A stretch of DNA of 64,000 nt from Colwellia sp. 20A7 (GTDB lineage Bacteria; Pseudomonadota; Gammaproteobacteria; Enterobacterales; Alteromonadaceae): positions 620,001-684,000 of the forward strand of contig NZ_CP047130.1 of the NCBI RefSeq assembly GCF_009832865.1. The letters run 5' to 3'. Positions 48,035 to 57,114 of the stretch are shown piece by piece (positions within the stretch are counted from its first letter, which is position 1; every line of letters begins with the position of its first letter). Under the pieces are notes generated by a model. It made no database searches, was not told where the DNA came from, and saw only the letters and a program-made list of their open reading frames with translations. The position numbers and the translations under genes are program-made.

Positions 48035-49633
48035 TTAGGTGATTGAATTTTTAGCGAGATAATTCCAGGGTAAATAATCTTCAGGGGTCTTTTTTACCTG
48101 CTCTTTTTCTCGTTGTAAGGTGGTGAAGTAGTCAAAGACATTAATACCCGCCTCACTTGCCGTCGCGATGACCGAGGTAATGACATCCCCAATCGTTGCC
48201 CCCAGTAAGGTTTTGTGGAACATCGCGTTTTTTCTGTCTCTCACCACAATTTTGAGCATCGCTTCAATACGATTATTGTCGATTTTTACTCCTTCAGTGC
48301 TGCAAAAGTAACTCAGTCCGACATAATGTTTGATAAAGTAGCGAATAGCTTTGCCTAGGCCACTGTTTTCTTCAACGGTTTCATTGGCTAAATGCGTTTC
48401 TCCCCACAATTTTATGGCTTCCATGATGGGCGCTGAATGCGTTTGATGATAGGCCAGTCTTGCGCTCGGGGTTAACTTTTCTTCTTTCGTATAGTCATCA
48501 TTGACCCATATTTCACCATAGCGTTTGAGGACATGCTCGACCTCAATTGGAAAGTGATTGATAACATCTACAAATTGTCGTCTTGCGTGGCTATTACACA
48601 GTGACGTTATCGCCTCACGTACCGTCGGCCGATTGCTCGCTAGCGCATCACTCATGATGAGTGGTTTGGTGCATGATTGACTGCGCTTGTGCAAAATACT
48701 GTCAATGAATTCTCCCGCGTGCCCGATGTTAGTCTCAAATAAAACAATATGACGGTTATCAGCCAGCGTTGCGATAACACCTGAGGTATAAACGCCCGTA
48801 CGTGTGATGACTTTCTCACTGTTGCGTGCTTTCTTTATCACCGATTTCGCATCAAGAATACGGTTAGTTGTGTCATCTAAATAGTAGTGTTTACCATCAG
48901 CCGCTAAATTGAAGAGCAATTGGTACACGGGATAAATAGCATTACAAACAAGCTCTACTTGGTCAAAAACCGTTGACGCGGTGATTTTTACCCCCAGTAA
49001 TTTTTGAATACTGCTTTGACGATAAAAAGGCAGTCCAGCAAAGTATTTATAAATCGCCATTAAAGAACGTGCTGAATAACCATATTTTTGAGTACTTAAG
49101 CCATCGGTTAAGACATCGTCCGGCAGTGGTGCGGTAAAATAAGCACCGCAGGTATTACAACGAAGACGCTCCATGACATGCTGCTCAGGTTTGAAAGGAC
49201 TTTGTCCGGTGATACGTAGCAAGCTACCTGGCTCGGTTTTATAAACCTTACCGGTTAAGCACTCAACACAGGTATCGCCTTTATTTACGTCAACTAGTCC
49301 ATGAACGATAATCGTGGGTTTAACCGGGGTGAAACCTTCACCATTATCGTTGCTACGCTTTTTATTTTTCTTGCCCGATGACGCTTTAGTTTGCTTAAGC
49401 ACCGAGCCTAGTTTTTCAGATGATTTTTCAATACCTAACAATTTTCGCAGTTTATGCACGGTAACATCATGATTCGCTAAGCGGGTTTGCGTGGTGGCTA
49501 AGGTCAATAACGCATCAAGTAATAACTGATAATCCTCTGGGCTTAAGGCCAGATTGTTTTCTTTGGCCTCGTTCACGCGCTCTATCAGCGCTTCAAGGGC
49601 TTTGCCATCAATGTCGGTAAAAGGTTTGCTCAC
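48035..49633 (-). CDS. tnpC: IS66 transposase (DDE type)
   Basis: Transposase of 532 residues. It has an N-terminal leucine-zipper-like helix (about 10-65), a zinc-finger segment with CVECLTGKV..LRCNTCGAYF (about 120-170), and the catalytic core with the acidic residues in YYLDDTTNRI, IMSDALASN and DNNRIEAMLK. The C-terminus ends DYLPWNYLAK, typical of IS66. Full length. Confidence 0.95.
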   Translation of the reverse strand: MSKPFTDIDGKALEALIERVNEAKENNLALSPEDYQLLLDALLTLATTQTRLANHDVTVHKLRKLLGIEKSSEKLGSVLKQTKASSGKKNKKRSNDNGEGFTPVKPTIIVHGLVDVNKGDTCVECLTGKVYKTEPGSLLRITGQSPFKPEQHVMERLRCNTCGAYFTAPLPDDVLTDGLSTQKYGYSARSLMAIYKYFAGLPFYRQSSIQKLLGVKITASTVFDQVELVCNAIYPVYQLLFNLAADGKHYYLDDTTNRILDAKSVIKKARNSEKVITRTGVYTSGVIATLADNRHIVLFETNIGHAGEFIDSILHKRSQSCTKPLIMSDALASNRPTVREAITSLCNSHARRQFVDVINHFPIEVEHVLKRYGEIWVNDDYTKEEKLTPSARLAYHQTHSAPIMEAIKLWGETHLANETVEENSGLGKAIRYFIKHYVGLSYFCSTEGVKIDNNRIEAMLKIVVRDRKNAMFHKTLLGATIGDVITSVIATASEAGINVFDYFTTLQREKEQVKKTPEDYLPWNYLAKNSIT

Positions 49634-49729
49634 GGTACGTCCAGAGTTTTAGTGTTTGGTACAGGTTTATTTTGCAGGCATTATGATCCGATAAAAGTAA
49701 AAATCAAGTGTTTATCTCAATGATTTTAC

Positions 49730-50068
49730 TCAGTAAAGAGGATCCGTTTTTTCCCATAATGGATCGTTGTCACACAATAGTTTTCGCAGTTTTTTCGCGA
49801 TGATCTGTTCAATACTTTTGTTTGATGACGGCCAATTTTGAAACTTTCCTTTAGATAAACGCTTGGTCATGAGCCAAAAGCCAGTACCATCATACGATAA
49901 TGCGCGCACCATGGTTTTATTGCGATTAATAAAGACAAACACAGTACCCGAACGTGGGTTGACCGATAATTTATAACGGCATGTTGCGGCTAAACCATCA
50001 ATGCCCTGGCGAAAATCAGCGGGTTCAATCGCGATTAATATGTGGGTGTCAGCGGTTAAATGGATCAT
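49730..50068 (-). CDS. tnpB: IS66 accessory protein TnpB
   Basis: A 112-residue protein of the IS66 Orf2 family, needed for IS66 transposition; its exact role is not settled. Diagnostic segments are DFRQGIDGLAATC, GTVFVFINRNKTMVRALSYDGTGFWL and TKRLSKGKFQ. The start overlaps the tnpA stop (ATGA), so the two are translationally coupled. Confidence 0.95.
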   Translation of the reverse strand: MIHLTADTHILIAIEPADFRQGIDGLAATCRYKLSVNPRSGTVFVFINRNKTMVRALSYDGTGFWLMTKRLSKGKFQNWPSSNKSIEQIIAKKLRKLLCDNDPLWEKTDPLY

Positions 50069-50436
50069 GATTTCATTGCCCCAATGAGCGAAATGATGAT
50101 GTTAGTATCAATAACACCAGATAAAGACATTTCATTACCTTGGGCAAAGCGTAGTTCAACAGTAAAGGGCGGTTGTGTGAGTAATGGCGGTGGTGAAATA
50201 GGAAGGTGCACAAATAGCGGTGCTTTTTCAGCAGGTTCAAGCGTATTTCGCCATTGCTTGAGCTGGCCGCCACTGATCTTTAATGCTGATGTTATTTTGC
50301 TAGAAGAATAGTGATTGAGTAATGCTACGGCTTGCTCACGCAATGCGATGGGCGTTGTGACTTGACGACCACTTCTGTTGCTACGCCAGTGCTCAAAAGC
50401 AGTAACGACCGTTGTTAATTGATCTTGGTTTGGCAT
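50065..50436 (-). CDS. tnpA: IS66 accessory protein TnpA
   Basis: A 123-residue protein of the IS66 Orf1 family with a helix-turn-helix-like N-terminus (about 24-60, TPIALREQAVALLNHYSSSKITSALKISGGQLKQWR), probably binding the element ends. First gene of the element, 79 bases inside the right terminal repeat. Confidence 0.92.
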   Translation of the reverse strand: MPNQDQLTTVVTAFEHWRSNRSGRQVTTPIALREQAVALLNHYSSSKITSALKISGGQLKQWRNTLEPAEKAPLFVHLPISPPPLLTQPPFTVELRFAQGNEMSLSGVIDTNIIISLIGAMKS

Positions 50437-50548
50437 GATTGCATCCTAGTAATTTGGTTGCGATCATTAAAACAGATCAAAAAGGGGAAGTTGAGCTAGG
50501 CTGCCGTAAGCTCACTATTATCTGAGGGAGTTGTTTATTTGATGTATG

Positions 50549-51754
50549 TTAAAAAGGCTTTTTCACTTTAGCGGTGACATAAATAAAACCTGTTGCTGAA
50601 ATCATTGATGCAAACACAAGCGCAATCACGGGAATATAATATGAACCCTGTACTTCCCATAGCAAACTTATCAGCCAAGGAGAGAGCGCTTGTGCAATCA
50701 GAATGGGGATTGTTAATAAACTGGAAGTATGGCCATAATATTTTATTGATGACAAATCTAATGCCGCTAGACCCTTTACAATAATCATTATACCAATGGA
50801 TACACCATAAACCATTATCAATAGCGCGATTAATAATATGTCTCTAGATTGAATTAGAAATAAACTGAATACTAATGAAATATGTAACAAGGCTATAACG
50901 GCAAGTGTACTTGTTTTTAGCTCTCTCATTGCTTTCATACCCATAAGTAAACGGCCAAATATTTGCGCTGGCCCGATAAGAGAAATGAGTAAAATAACAT
51001 CACCCCTATTTACTTCACGCTCTATCAGTAGGGGATAAATATGTGCTGACATCCCTGAAAAAATAAAGCCAAGCATCATAAAACTCACAGCATAAGCCGC
51101 AAATAATGGATGCGAAAGTATAACGCCACTTTTTATAGTATCGTTTTTTTCCACACTGTTTTTAGCGAGCATCGATACTTTTTTGTCTGCTAAATAAACA
51201 TAATAGTAAATAGGTAAAGTCACGAATAAGTTTAATAAGGCTAATAATTTGAGTGTATTACGCCAGCCATTTTCTGTTATTAAACTGTCTAAAAGTGGAA
51301 AAAATAATGTGCTAGATAGACCCGCTATAACAGTGATAAATACGATTGACTTTTTCGCTTTTAAAACACCCTGATTACGAATTAATAATGCAAAAACAGG
51401 CTCATACAATGTGGTTGCTTGAGCAATGCCTATACCGATAAAAACCAGATACAACTCGCTTATGTTAGCAATATGCGCCCAACTAAATAGGCTAACGGCA
51501 CTAACAATAGCCCCGAATGGCAGTATCCAAGCACTACCTGCCTTATCCATTTGTTTTCCAACTGGATAGGTACAGAGTGCGTATACCGCTAATCCAACAC
51601 TAAATACGGCATAAAAACTCGCCTTACTGCCGTCAATATAGCCTCCCATTGCAAGCGTCATCTGGGGGAAGTTATAAAATAAGCTTCCCCAAGAACAAAG
51701 CTGAGCAAGGCTAAGTAGACATAAGAGTAGTTTTGAATTAATGCTGAACCTCAC
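50549..51754 (-). CDS. Major facilitator superfamily transporter
   Basis: A 401-residue inner-membrane transporter with about 12 transmembrane helices. The MFS loop 2-3 motif is recognisable in the form YPVGKQMDKAGSAWILPFGA. It lies 14 bases after the flavoprotein gene on the same strand, so the two are probably one unit. Substrate unknown. The gene is intact and ends just before the IS66 right end. Confidence 0.87.
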   Translation of the reverse strand: MRFSINSKLLLCLLSLAQLCSWGSLFYNFPQMTLAMGGYIDGSKASFYAVFSVGLAVYALCTYPVGKQMDKAGSAWILPFGAIVSAVSLFSWAHIANISELYLVFIGIGIAQATTLYEPVFALLIRNQGVLKAKKSIVFITVIAGLSSTLFFPLLDSLITENGWRNTLKLLALLNLFVTLPIYYYVYLADKKVSMLAKNSVEKNDTIKSGVILSHPLFAAYAVSFMMLGFIFSGMSAHIYPLLIEREVNRGDVILLISLIGPAQIFGRLLMGMKAMRELKTSTLAVIALLHISLVFSLFLIQSRDILLIALLIMVYGVSIGIMIIVKGLAALDLSSIKYYGHTSSLLTIPILIAQALSPWLISLLWEVQGSYYIPVIALVFASMISATGFIYVTAKVKKPF

Positions 51755-51768
51755 TAGTTGAGTAATAA

Positions 51769-53034
51769 TTAAACATTAGCACAATCTTTCGATGTAGAGC
51801 ATTGTTCTATTTTGTTATTGTGAACAGGTATTTCATCGTTATTTAAGAATGCGACAATAGAGTTTAATTGTGCATAACCTGTTTTCATTAAAAAGGTTGG
51901 TGCTCTACCATAGCTTTTGTGCCCAACGATAAAATAACCTGGTTCGATGTGCTTTAACTCATGGTATCCATGTTCGGGCACAGAGCCACAAGTATGCAGA
52001 TGGGGGTTAATGAGATCGACTAAACCAACAGGTGCTTCCCACATTGGATCTAGCTGATATTGAAGCTCCGAAGCAAAACCTTGATCTGGTCTAAAGCCTG
52101 TAGAAACAATAATACGATCAACATTAATAATATCGAGATTGCCTTCTGTCAAAATTGAAACATTTAAACCATTTTCGGTTTGCTCTATGGCGCTAACAGA
52201 ACTTGGAGCAAAAACCGTTGTACTTGATTTCGAAATAACATCAGGTAATGCAGTATTCAAGGCATGACGAGCAGGTAGGGGATCGTTGCTATTCGCATTT
52301 AAGTTATCTAGTATTTTTCCTCTGCGCATGAGCCAAAAAGTAGCGCCTTTTGAGTCGACGTTATTTAGTTCGTCTAATCCGAAAATGGATGCCATGGCGG
52401 AATGTCCGCTACCGACAACCAATACTTTTTTTCCTAAATATTTTTCTCTATCTGAGCCCAAAACATCAGGAATACCATAAGTGATCACATCACTATTTTC
52501 ACTTTCTCCCGTAACTGGGAAGCCGTCTACTCCCATTGGATTAGGAGAGTTCCAGACACCACTTGCATCGATTATTGAGCGTGCTATTAAAGTCTGTTCA
52601 TTCTTAGCAATGGTGTCATACCAAGTTACTTGAAAGGGCGTTTCACTACGGCCAGCTATACTGGTTTTATCTAATCCTAATCTCACGACTCGGGTAACTT
52701 CAGCACCTAAATGGGTATGGGGCTTAATTTCAGGTAATTCAGATAAAGGTAATAGATAACGGTTTCGTATCTCTTGACCCGTTGCTATGCCAGCTGGATC
52801 TGGGGCGATCCATTCCTGTTTTGATAACAATACTTTGGCATCGAGATCGATATTCATCTCCCACGGAGTGAATACACTAACATGTCCCCAATCGTTTAAC
52901 GAAGCAGCAACGTCTAATGATTTATCTAATAGAACAAAAGGAATGTTTTTAATTGCTAGCTTCGCTGCCATTGCAAGCCCTATGGGACCAGCACCAATAA
53001 TAGCAATGGGTAATTGATTCAACTTTAACTTCAT
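51769..53034 (-). CDS. FAD/NAD(P)-dependent oxidoreductase
   Basis: A 421-residue flavoprotein of the flavin monooxygenase/thioredoxin-reductase-like group. The FAD-binding motif GAGPIG is at 14-19, a second nucleotide-binding motif VVGSGHSA near 205, and the STGFRPD motif near 310, as in flavin monooxygenases. It ends with a Cys-rich tail (CSTSKDC). It is first in a two-gene unit with the MFS exporter, a pairing seen in efflux or detoxification modules; the substrate cannot be told from sequence. Confidence 0.8.
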   Translation of the reverse strand: MKLKLNQLPIAIIGAGPIGLAMAAKLAIKNIPFVLLDKSLDVAASLNDWGHVSVFTPWEMNIDLDAKVLLSKQEWIAPDPAGIATGQEIRNRYLLPLSELPEIKPHTHLGAEVTRVVRLGLDKTSIAGRSETPFQVTWYDTIAKNEQTLIARSIIDASGVWNSPNPMGVDGFPVTGESENSDVITYGIPDVLGSDREKYLGKKVLVVGSGHSAMASIFGLDELNNVDSKGATFWLMRRGKILDNLNANSNDPLPARHALNTALPDVISKSSTTVFAPSSVSAIEQTENGLNVSILTEGNLDIINVDRIIVSTGFRPDQGFASELQYQLDPMWEAPVGLVDLINPHLHTCGSVPEHGYHELKHIEPGYFIVGHKSYGRAPTFLMKTGYAQLNSIVAFLNNDEIPVHNNKIEQCSTSKDCANV

Positions 53035-53259
53035 ATTCTCACCTAATTGATAAATAGATTTTAGTTAATTAACACCTTCAACAATAGATATTTACTTAAT
53101 ATCGGCAGATCATTTGTTAATTTAGGATTGTTCTTTATACCTATAATTAAATGTAATTTTATCGTTCAAATTACTATAGGTTATACAGTAACATATAGCG
53201 AAGAGTTACATATAATAAGATTGAATGCAATGAATTATTTAAATAACAAAATTAAAATA

Positions 53260-53421
53260 ATACCAGTTGCATTAATTAAGTGAGCTACTTTATACGCAGG
53301 AAGAATGGCCAAATACAAGGCATTTATTTTAATAACTAGTTGTTCTAATTATAAAATAAATAACGCAGTCGTTGGTTTTTTTAACCAGTAGAAGTGATCA
53401 CATCGTTAGTGAGATTGGTAT
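53260..53421 (-). mobile_element. 162-bp MITE-like repeat, copy C (inverted)
   Basis: Third copy of the element, in the opposite orientation and more diverged than A and B. It has the same length and the same ATACC ends. It lies in the 628-base gap between padR and the flavoprotein gene. I see nothing else in the gap but AT-rich sequence and the presumed promoter of the flavoprotein gene. Confidence 0.8.
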
Positions 53422-53662
53422 AAGTTGTGCCTGTGGTAAAAAGGTAGCTTAACTAGGGTGTCTGAATTTACTTGACCAGGTCACATTGGAATTTAGATAA
53501 AATGTACCGACAGAAAACGAATTAGCAAAGTTACGGCTCGTGGAGAGGTTAGCTATATGTTTTTATATTCTATCGGTGCTTTTGAATTTGGTGGATATGT
53601 TTATGGCTTAAATGAATGTAAACGAATAAAAATGTTGAAAATAATAATAAAGCTAAAAATAA

Positions 53663-54052
53663 TTATGTTGTTTCTTCTACCACTTCTCTAACTCGGTCTC
53701 CCACTTCCTGCCAAGCAGCAGCGGCCTGACTAAATGCATTTTTCCCTTTTTCTGTAACGAGGTAAAGTTTTCGCTGTCGTCCATTGACCACTTCCACTCT
53801 TGATGTAACATATCCACCTTGCTCAAATTCTTTAAGCACTGGATAAATAGCGCCTTGAGTCGGAGAACAAGTACCTTTTGTACATGTCTCAACTTGTTTC
53901 GCTATTTCATAACCGTGAAGCTCATCTCTTTGTAATACACAAAGTACAAAAAATTTGGACAAGCTCATTTTAATTATCCCGTTCCAATACTCTAAGCTTT
54001 CATAATCAGGGATAGCTCTTTGGTTAGGTTTATTTTCGTTGGCTAAGGGCAT
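53663..54052 (-). CDS. PadR family transcriptional regulator
   Basis: A 129-residue winged-helix regulator: LSKFFVLCVLQRDELHGYEIAKQVE..SPTQGAIYPVLKEFEQGGYVTSRVEVVNGRQRKLYLVTEKGKNAF is the PadR core (about 30-107). The short C-terminal helix would form the dimer. Cys57 and Cys62 (CTKGTC) sit just before the recognition helix, with Cys38 in the core, so a thiol or metal trigger is possible. It lies upstream of the flavoprotein/MFS pair on the same strand and is the natural candidate to control it. Inferred. Confidence 0.87.
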   Translation of the reverse strand: MPLANENKPNQRAIPDYESLEYWNGIIKMSLSKFFVLCVLQRDELHGYEIAKQVETCTKGTCSPTQGAIYPVLKEFEQGGYVTSRVEVVNGRQRKLYLVTEKGKNAFSQAAAAWQEVGDRVREVVEETT

Positions 54053-54089
54053 TTATTTTTCCAATACATCAGTGCGAAATAAGAGACTA

Positions 54090-54113
54090 CCACAAAATTT
54101 ATGTAAATTGTGG
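54090..54113 (-). promoter_or_regulatory. Inverted repeat upstream of padR, possible operator
   Basis: CCACAAAATTTA-TG-TAAATTGTGG, nearly perfect, 38 bases upstream of the padR start. PadR proteins usually repress their own gene from such dyads. The remaining gap to 54583 holds the triple repeat at 54431 and otherwise no gene. Confidence 0.4.
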
Positions 54114-54430
54114 TGATACAGTTATTTTATCCCCTGTGAAGAATAGATGAGGTTTATATGATGAATCATTTTTAGATATTTATTAACGGTTAGTTTAGAC
54201 ATCTTTTGGTGGAAGAAAGTAGACTAGGTTTATTGTTTAAAGTTTTTTTAATTGCGAATCGTTTGAATAAAAAATAAAGAGCAGTCGCGTCAGGTATACC
54301 ATTTTTTTAATAAAATGAATGAAAGGGTCGGTGATATATAGGCATCATTCTCAAATGCCATTGTTCCCATTAAGCTCATAACTGCCACTGAAATGATTAT
54401 GGGTAACCTAATAAGTAATTTAAGTGTACC

Positions 54431-54475
54431 TGACCCCATTTAACATGACCCCATTTAACATGACCCCATTTAATA
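54431..54475. repeat. Triple tandem repeat, 15-bp units
   Basis: TGACCCCATTTAACA repeated three times (the third ends TA). On the minus strand it reads TTAAATGGGGTCA, a motif often scattered near REP-associated transposases in gammaproteobacteria. No such transposase is in the window. Confidence 0.85.
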
Positions 54476-54583
54476 AAAGACTATGGTTAATTAAGTCCAT
54501 AATTTTTTGTTTTTAAGGTCATATTCTTCCTTTTTTCTTTCTTTATAATAGAACCATCAAAGTTAAACAAATAGAGAATTTAT

Positions 54584-55591
54584 ATGAAAGCTATTGGATA
54601 TCAAAACAACTTACCAATCGAAAATGTACAAGCATTACAAGATATTGAACTTCAACAACCGATTGCGCAAGGCCATGATATTTTAGTGGAAGTAAAAGCG
54701 ATATCGGTTAACCCTGCTGACTATAAAGTAAGATTAGGTATGCCTATACCTGATGGTGAATGGAAAGTTATTGGTTGGGATGCAGCGGGTGTTGTTAAAT
54801 CAGTAGGTGATGACGTTACCTTGTTTCAACCAGGTGATCAGGTTTTTTATGCTGGCGATATAACACGTTCAGGCAGTAATGCTGAAATGCAATTAGTTGA
54901 TGAGCGTATTGTCGGGAAAATGCCACAGTCCTTGTCTTATGGTGAAGCCGCTGCGCTGCCGCTAACTTCATTAACTGCTTGGGAGATGCTTTTCGACCGA
55001 TTAGACGTTTCAAAACAAGATAAAGAAAAAAGCATACTGGTTATTGGTGCTGCAGGTGGTGTTGGCTCTATTATGGTACAACTGCTTAAAAAGCTAACTA
55101 ATTTAACCATTATCGCATCTGCTTCTCGACCAGAGACTACAGCATGGTTAAAAGAACTTGGTGTTGATCATGTTATTAATCACAGAAACAAGCTAAGCGA
55201 TGAATTCACTGAGCAAAACTTATCTTTAGTTGATTATGTTGTGGGTTTAAATAATACCGAATCACATTTAGTCGAAATTGAGAAGGTTGTTAAACCGCAA
55301 GGAAAATTCGGCCTAATTGATGACCCTGAAGCGCTCGACATAGTGCCATTTAAAACAAAAGCAGTCTCTGTGCATTGGGAGTTAATGTTTACTCGGTCAC
55401 TTTTCCAAACACCTGATATGCAGTCTCAACATGACATTCTTAATGAAATTTCAACCTTAATTGATAACGGTTTAGTTAAAACGACGGTTGGTGAAAACTT
55501 AGGTCAAATTAATGCGCAAAACTTACGTAAAGCACATCAGTTTTTAGAAACGGGTAAAGCCAAAGGTAAAATTGTTTTAGAAGGCTTTTAA
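54584..55591 (+). CDS. Zinc-independent alcohol dehydrogenase/quinone oxidoreductase family protein
   Basis: A 335-residue medium-chain dehydrogenase. The N-terminal GroES-like half includes VNPADYKVRLGMPIPDGEWKVIGWDAAGVV. The NAD(P) fold has VIGAAGGVGSIMVQLLKK (about 150-167). No catalytic-zinc ligand set is apparent, so quinone-oxidoreductase-type reduction of enones is the likely chemistry. First gene of a three-gene unit with nfsB and a monooxygenase. Confidence 0.88.
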   Translation: MKAIGYQNNLPIENVQALQDIELQQPIAQGHDILVEVKAISVNPADYKVRLGMPIPDGEWKVIGWDAAGVVKSVGDDVTLFQPGDQVFYAGDITRSGSNAEMQLVDERIVGKMPQSLSYGEAAALPLTSLTAWEMLFDRLDVSKQDKEKSILVIGAAGGVGSIMVQLLKKLTNLTIIASASRPETTAWLKELGVDHVINHRNKLSDEFTEQNLSLVDYVVGLNNTESHLVEIEKVVKPQGKFGLIDDPEALDIVPFKTKAVSVHWELMFTRSLFQTPDMQSQHDILNEISTLIDNGLVKTTVGENLGQINAQNLRKAHQFLETGKAKGKIVLEGF

Positions 55592-55641
55592 ACAGCAATA
55601 ATTGCTACCTATTATTTTAAAATAACGACAATTATAGAGAT

Positions 55642-56316
55642 TTGAATATGAATAACGACATCACTTATTACGCGAAGAAAAGACAATCAGCTAAAGCTTA
55701 CGATTCAAGTAAAAAAATATCAGCTGAAAATATTGAAAAAATTAAAGCGTTATTACGTTACAGCCCATCAAGTGTTAATGCGCAACCTTGGCACTTTGTC
55801 ATAGCTTCTACTGAAGAAGGTAAAAACAGAGTAACGAAAGGCACGGATGACTTTTACCCCTTTAATAGCAAATCTATTCGTGATGCTTCACATGTCATTG
55901 TATTTGCGAGTAAGTTAGAAGCCACAGAAGAACATTTGCAAAGCATTTTAACTCAAGAAGAAAAAGATGGACGTTTTGATGCTGACCCTGAAGCTTTTAA
56001 AGCAAGAATGTACGACGGTCGTAAAATGTTTATCAACTTACATAAAGAAGAGTTTAAAGATGTCCAACACTGGATGGACAAGCAAGTTTACTTAAACTTA
56101 GGTCAATTTTTATTGGGTGTCTCTACTTTAGGGATTGACGCTACTCCGATGGAAGGTGTTGATAGAAATGCATTAGATAAAGAATTTGGTTTACGTGAAA
56201 AAGGGTTTTCTAGCTTATTTGTAGTAACACTCGGTTACAGTGATGCAGAAAATGATTTTAATGCCTTACTACCAAAATCGCGCTTACCTTACTCAGCTAT
56301 ATTAACGGAAGTGTAG
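55642..56316 (+). CDS. nfsB: Oxygen-insensitive NAD(P)H nitroreductase
   Basis: FMN enzyme of 224 residues that reduces nitroaromatics and quinones with two electrons. It follows E. coli NfsB closely: YAKKRQSAKAYDSSKKIS, LLRYSPSSVNAQPWHFVIASTEEGK, QVYLNLGQFLLGVSTLGIDATPMEG, and LPKSRLPYSAILTEV at the end. It lies 50 bases after the dehydrogenase gene. Confidence 0.93.
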   Translation: MNMNNDITYYAKKRQSAKAYDSSKKISAENIEKIKALLRYSPSSVNAQPWHFVIASTEEGKNRVTKGTDDFYPFNSKSIRDASHVIVFASKLEATEEHLQSILTQEEKDGRFDADPEAFKARMYDGRKMFINLHKEEFKDVQHWMDKQVYLNLGQFLLGVSTLGIDATPMEGVDRNALDKEFGLREKGFSSLFVVTLGYSDAENDFNALLPKSRLPYSAILTEV

Positions 56317-56405
56317 ATCGAGCATAGCTTTATCAGAAAGCTTGTGCAGTATTACTAAGAGAAAAACAAAATAAAAATTAGGGCGAAACTAAGAGGATTT
56401 TTTAG

Positions 56406-57038
56406 ATGATTACTCAAATAGTAAAATTTGATATTAAGTTAGATAAAGTAGAGGCTTTTAAAGCGGCACTTATTGCAGACAAACTTGGTGCTAAAAGTGA
56501 GAATGGATGCCTTGAGTTACGTTTATTTCAAGATAAGAAACAGCCGAATATTATTTTTGCCTATGAACGGTTTAACAATAATGAAGCCTTGACACATCAT
56601 GCTTCTCAGCCTTATACGGCGGTTGTATTTGATTTACTTAAAACGTCTGCTCAAGCTGCGCTAATCATCATGAAGCTAAATGATACAACGCCGAGCCCTT
56701 TACATGAGAACAACCCAAAACAGCCTCATAAAGAAGATGATGTTTTTATCATCTTCTTTATTTTCAAGATAAAAGCAGGGTATCGTGAAAAAATATTAAA
56801 TCAATTTGGTACACATGTGAAAAGCACGCGTGCGGAAGAAGCCGGTAATATTATTTTCGATTTGTATACGGTTGAAGGGCAAGAAGATACATTTGCAGTA
56901 TATGAGCACTGGCGAACAGAGTCAGATGTTTGGGATATTCACTTCAACCAGCCTTACGCAGTAGAAACAGGAAAACTCATGAATGAAGCGGTTGTGGGTG
57001 AGTTAGAGCAATATATGAATTTTGTAACTGAATTTTAA
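56406..57038 (+). CDS. Tandem antibiotic biosynthesis monooxygenase (ABM) domain protein
   Basis: A 210-residue cytoplasmic protein with two ABM (dimeric ferredoxin-like) domains, about 1-95 and 110-205. Both show the ENGCLELRLFQD / AGNIIFDLYTVEGQ type strand followed by YERF/YEHWR. Family members oxidise quinols or bind haem; here the dehydrogenase and nfsB next to it suggest quinone or xenobiotic handling. AAGAGG ribosome site. Last gene of the unit. Confidence 0.85.
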   Translation: MITQIVKFDIKLDKVEAFKAALIADKLGAKSENGCLELRLFQDKKQPNIIFAYERFNNNEALTHHASQPYTAVVFDLLKTSAQAALIIMKLNDTTPSPLHENNPKQPHKEDDVFIIFFIFKIKAGYREKILNQFGTHVKSTRAEEAGNIIFDLYTVEGQEDTFAVYEHWRTESDVWDIHFNQPYAVETGKLMNEAVVGELEQYMNFVTEF

Positions 57039-57114
57039 TCTTTGTTTAACGTTGGTTAAATAATTTTATTACTAGGCATAGGTATAGACATAGCCAGAGA
57101 GCCTGTAACCTCAA

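Larger units (their letters stand above)
47944..50515 (-). mobile_element. Complete IS66-family insertion sequence
   Basis: A 2572-bp element holding tnpA, tnpB and tnpC on the minus strand. Its ends are inverted repeats: GTGAGCTTACGGCAGC at 47944-47959 and the exact complement at 50500-50515, with matches going on to about 21 bases. The GC content is visibly higher than in its neighbours. No 8-bp target duplication is seen (ATCCATTC against TATTATCT), although IS66 elements normally make one. All three genes are open, so it may be active. Confidence 0.93.

Noticed and set aside
53557..53691. 44-codon frame with a GGAGAGG-like ribosome site (MFLYSIGAFEFGGYVYG)
   Set aside because: It overlaps the 3' end of padR, its second half is low-complexity Lys/Ile, and nothing else supports it.
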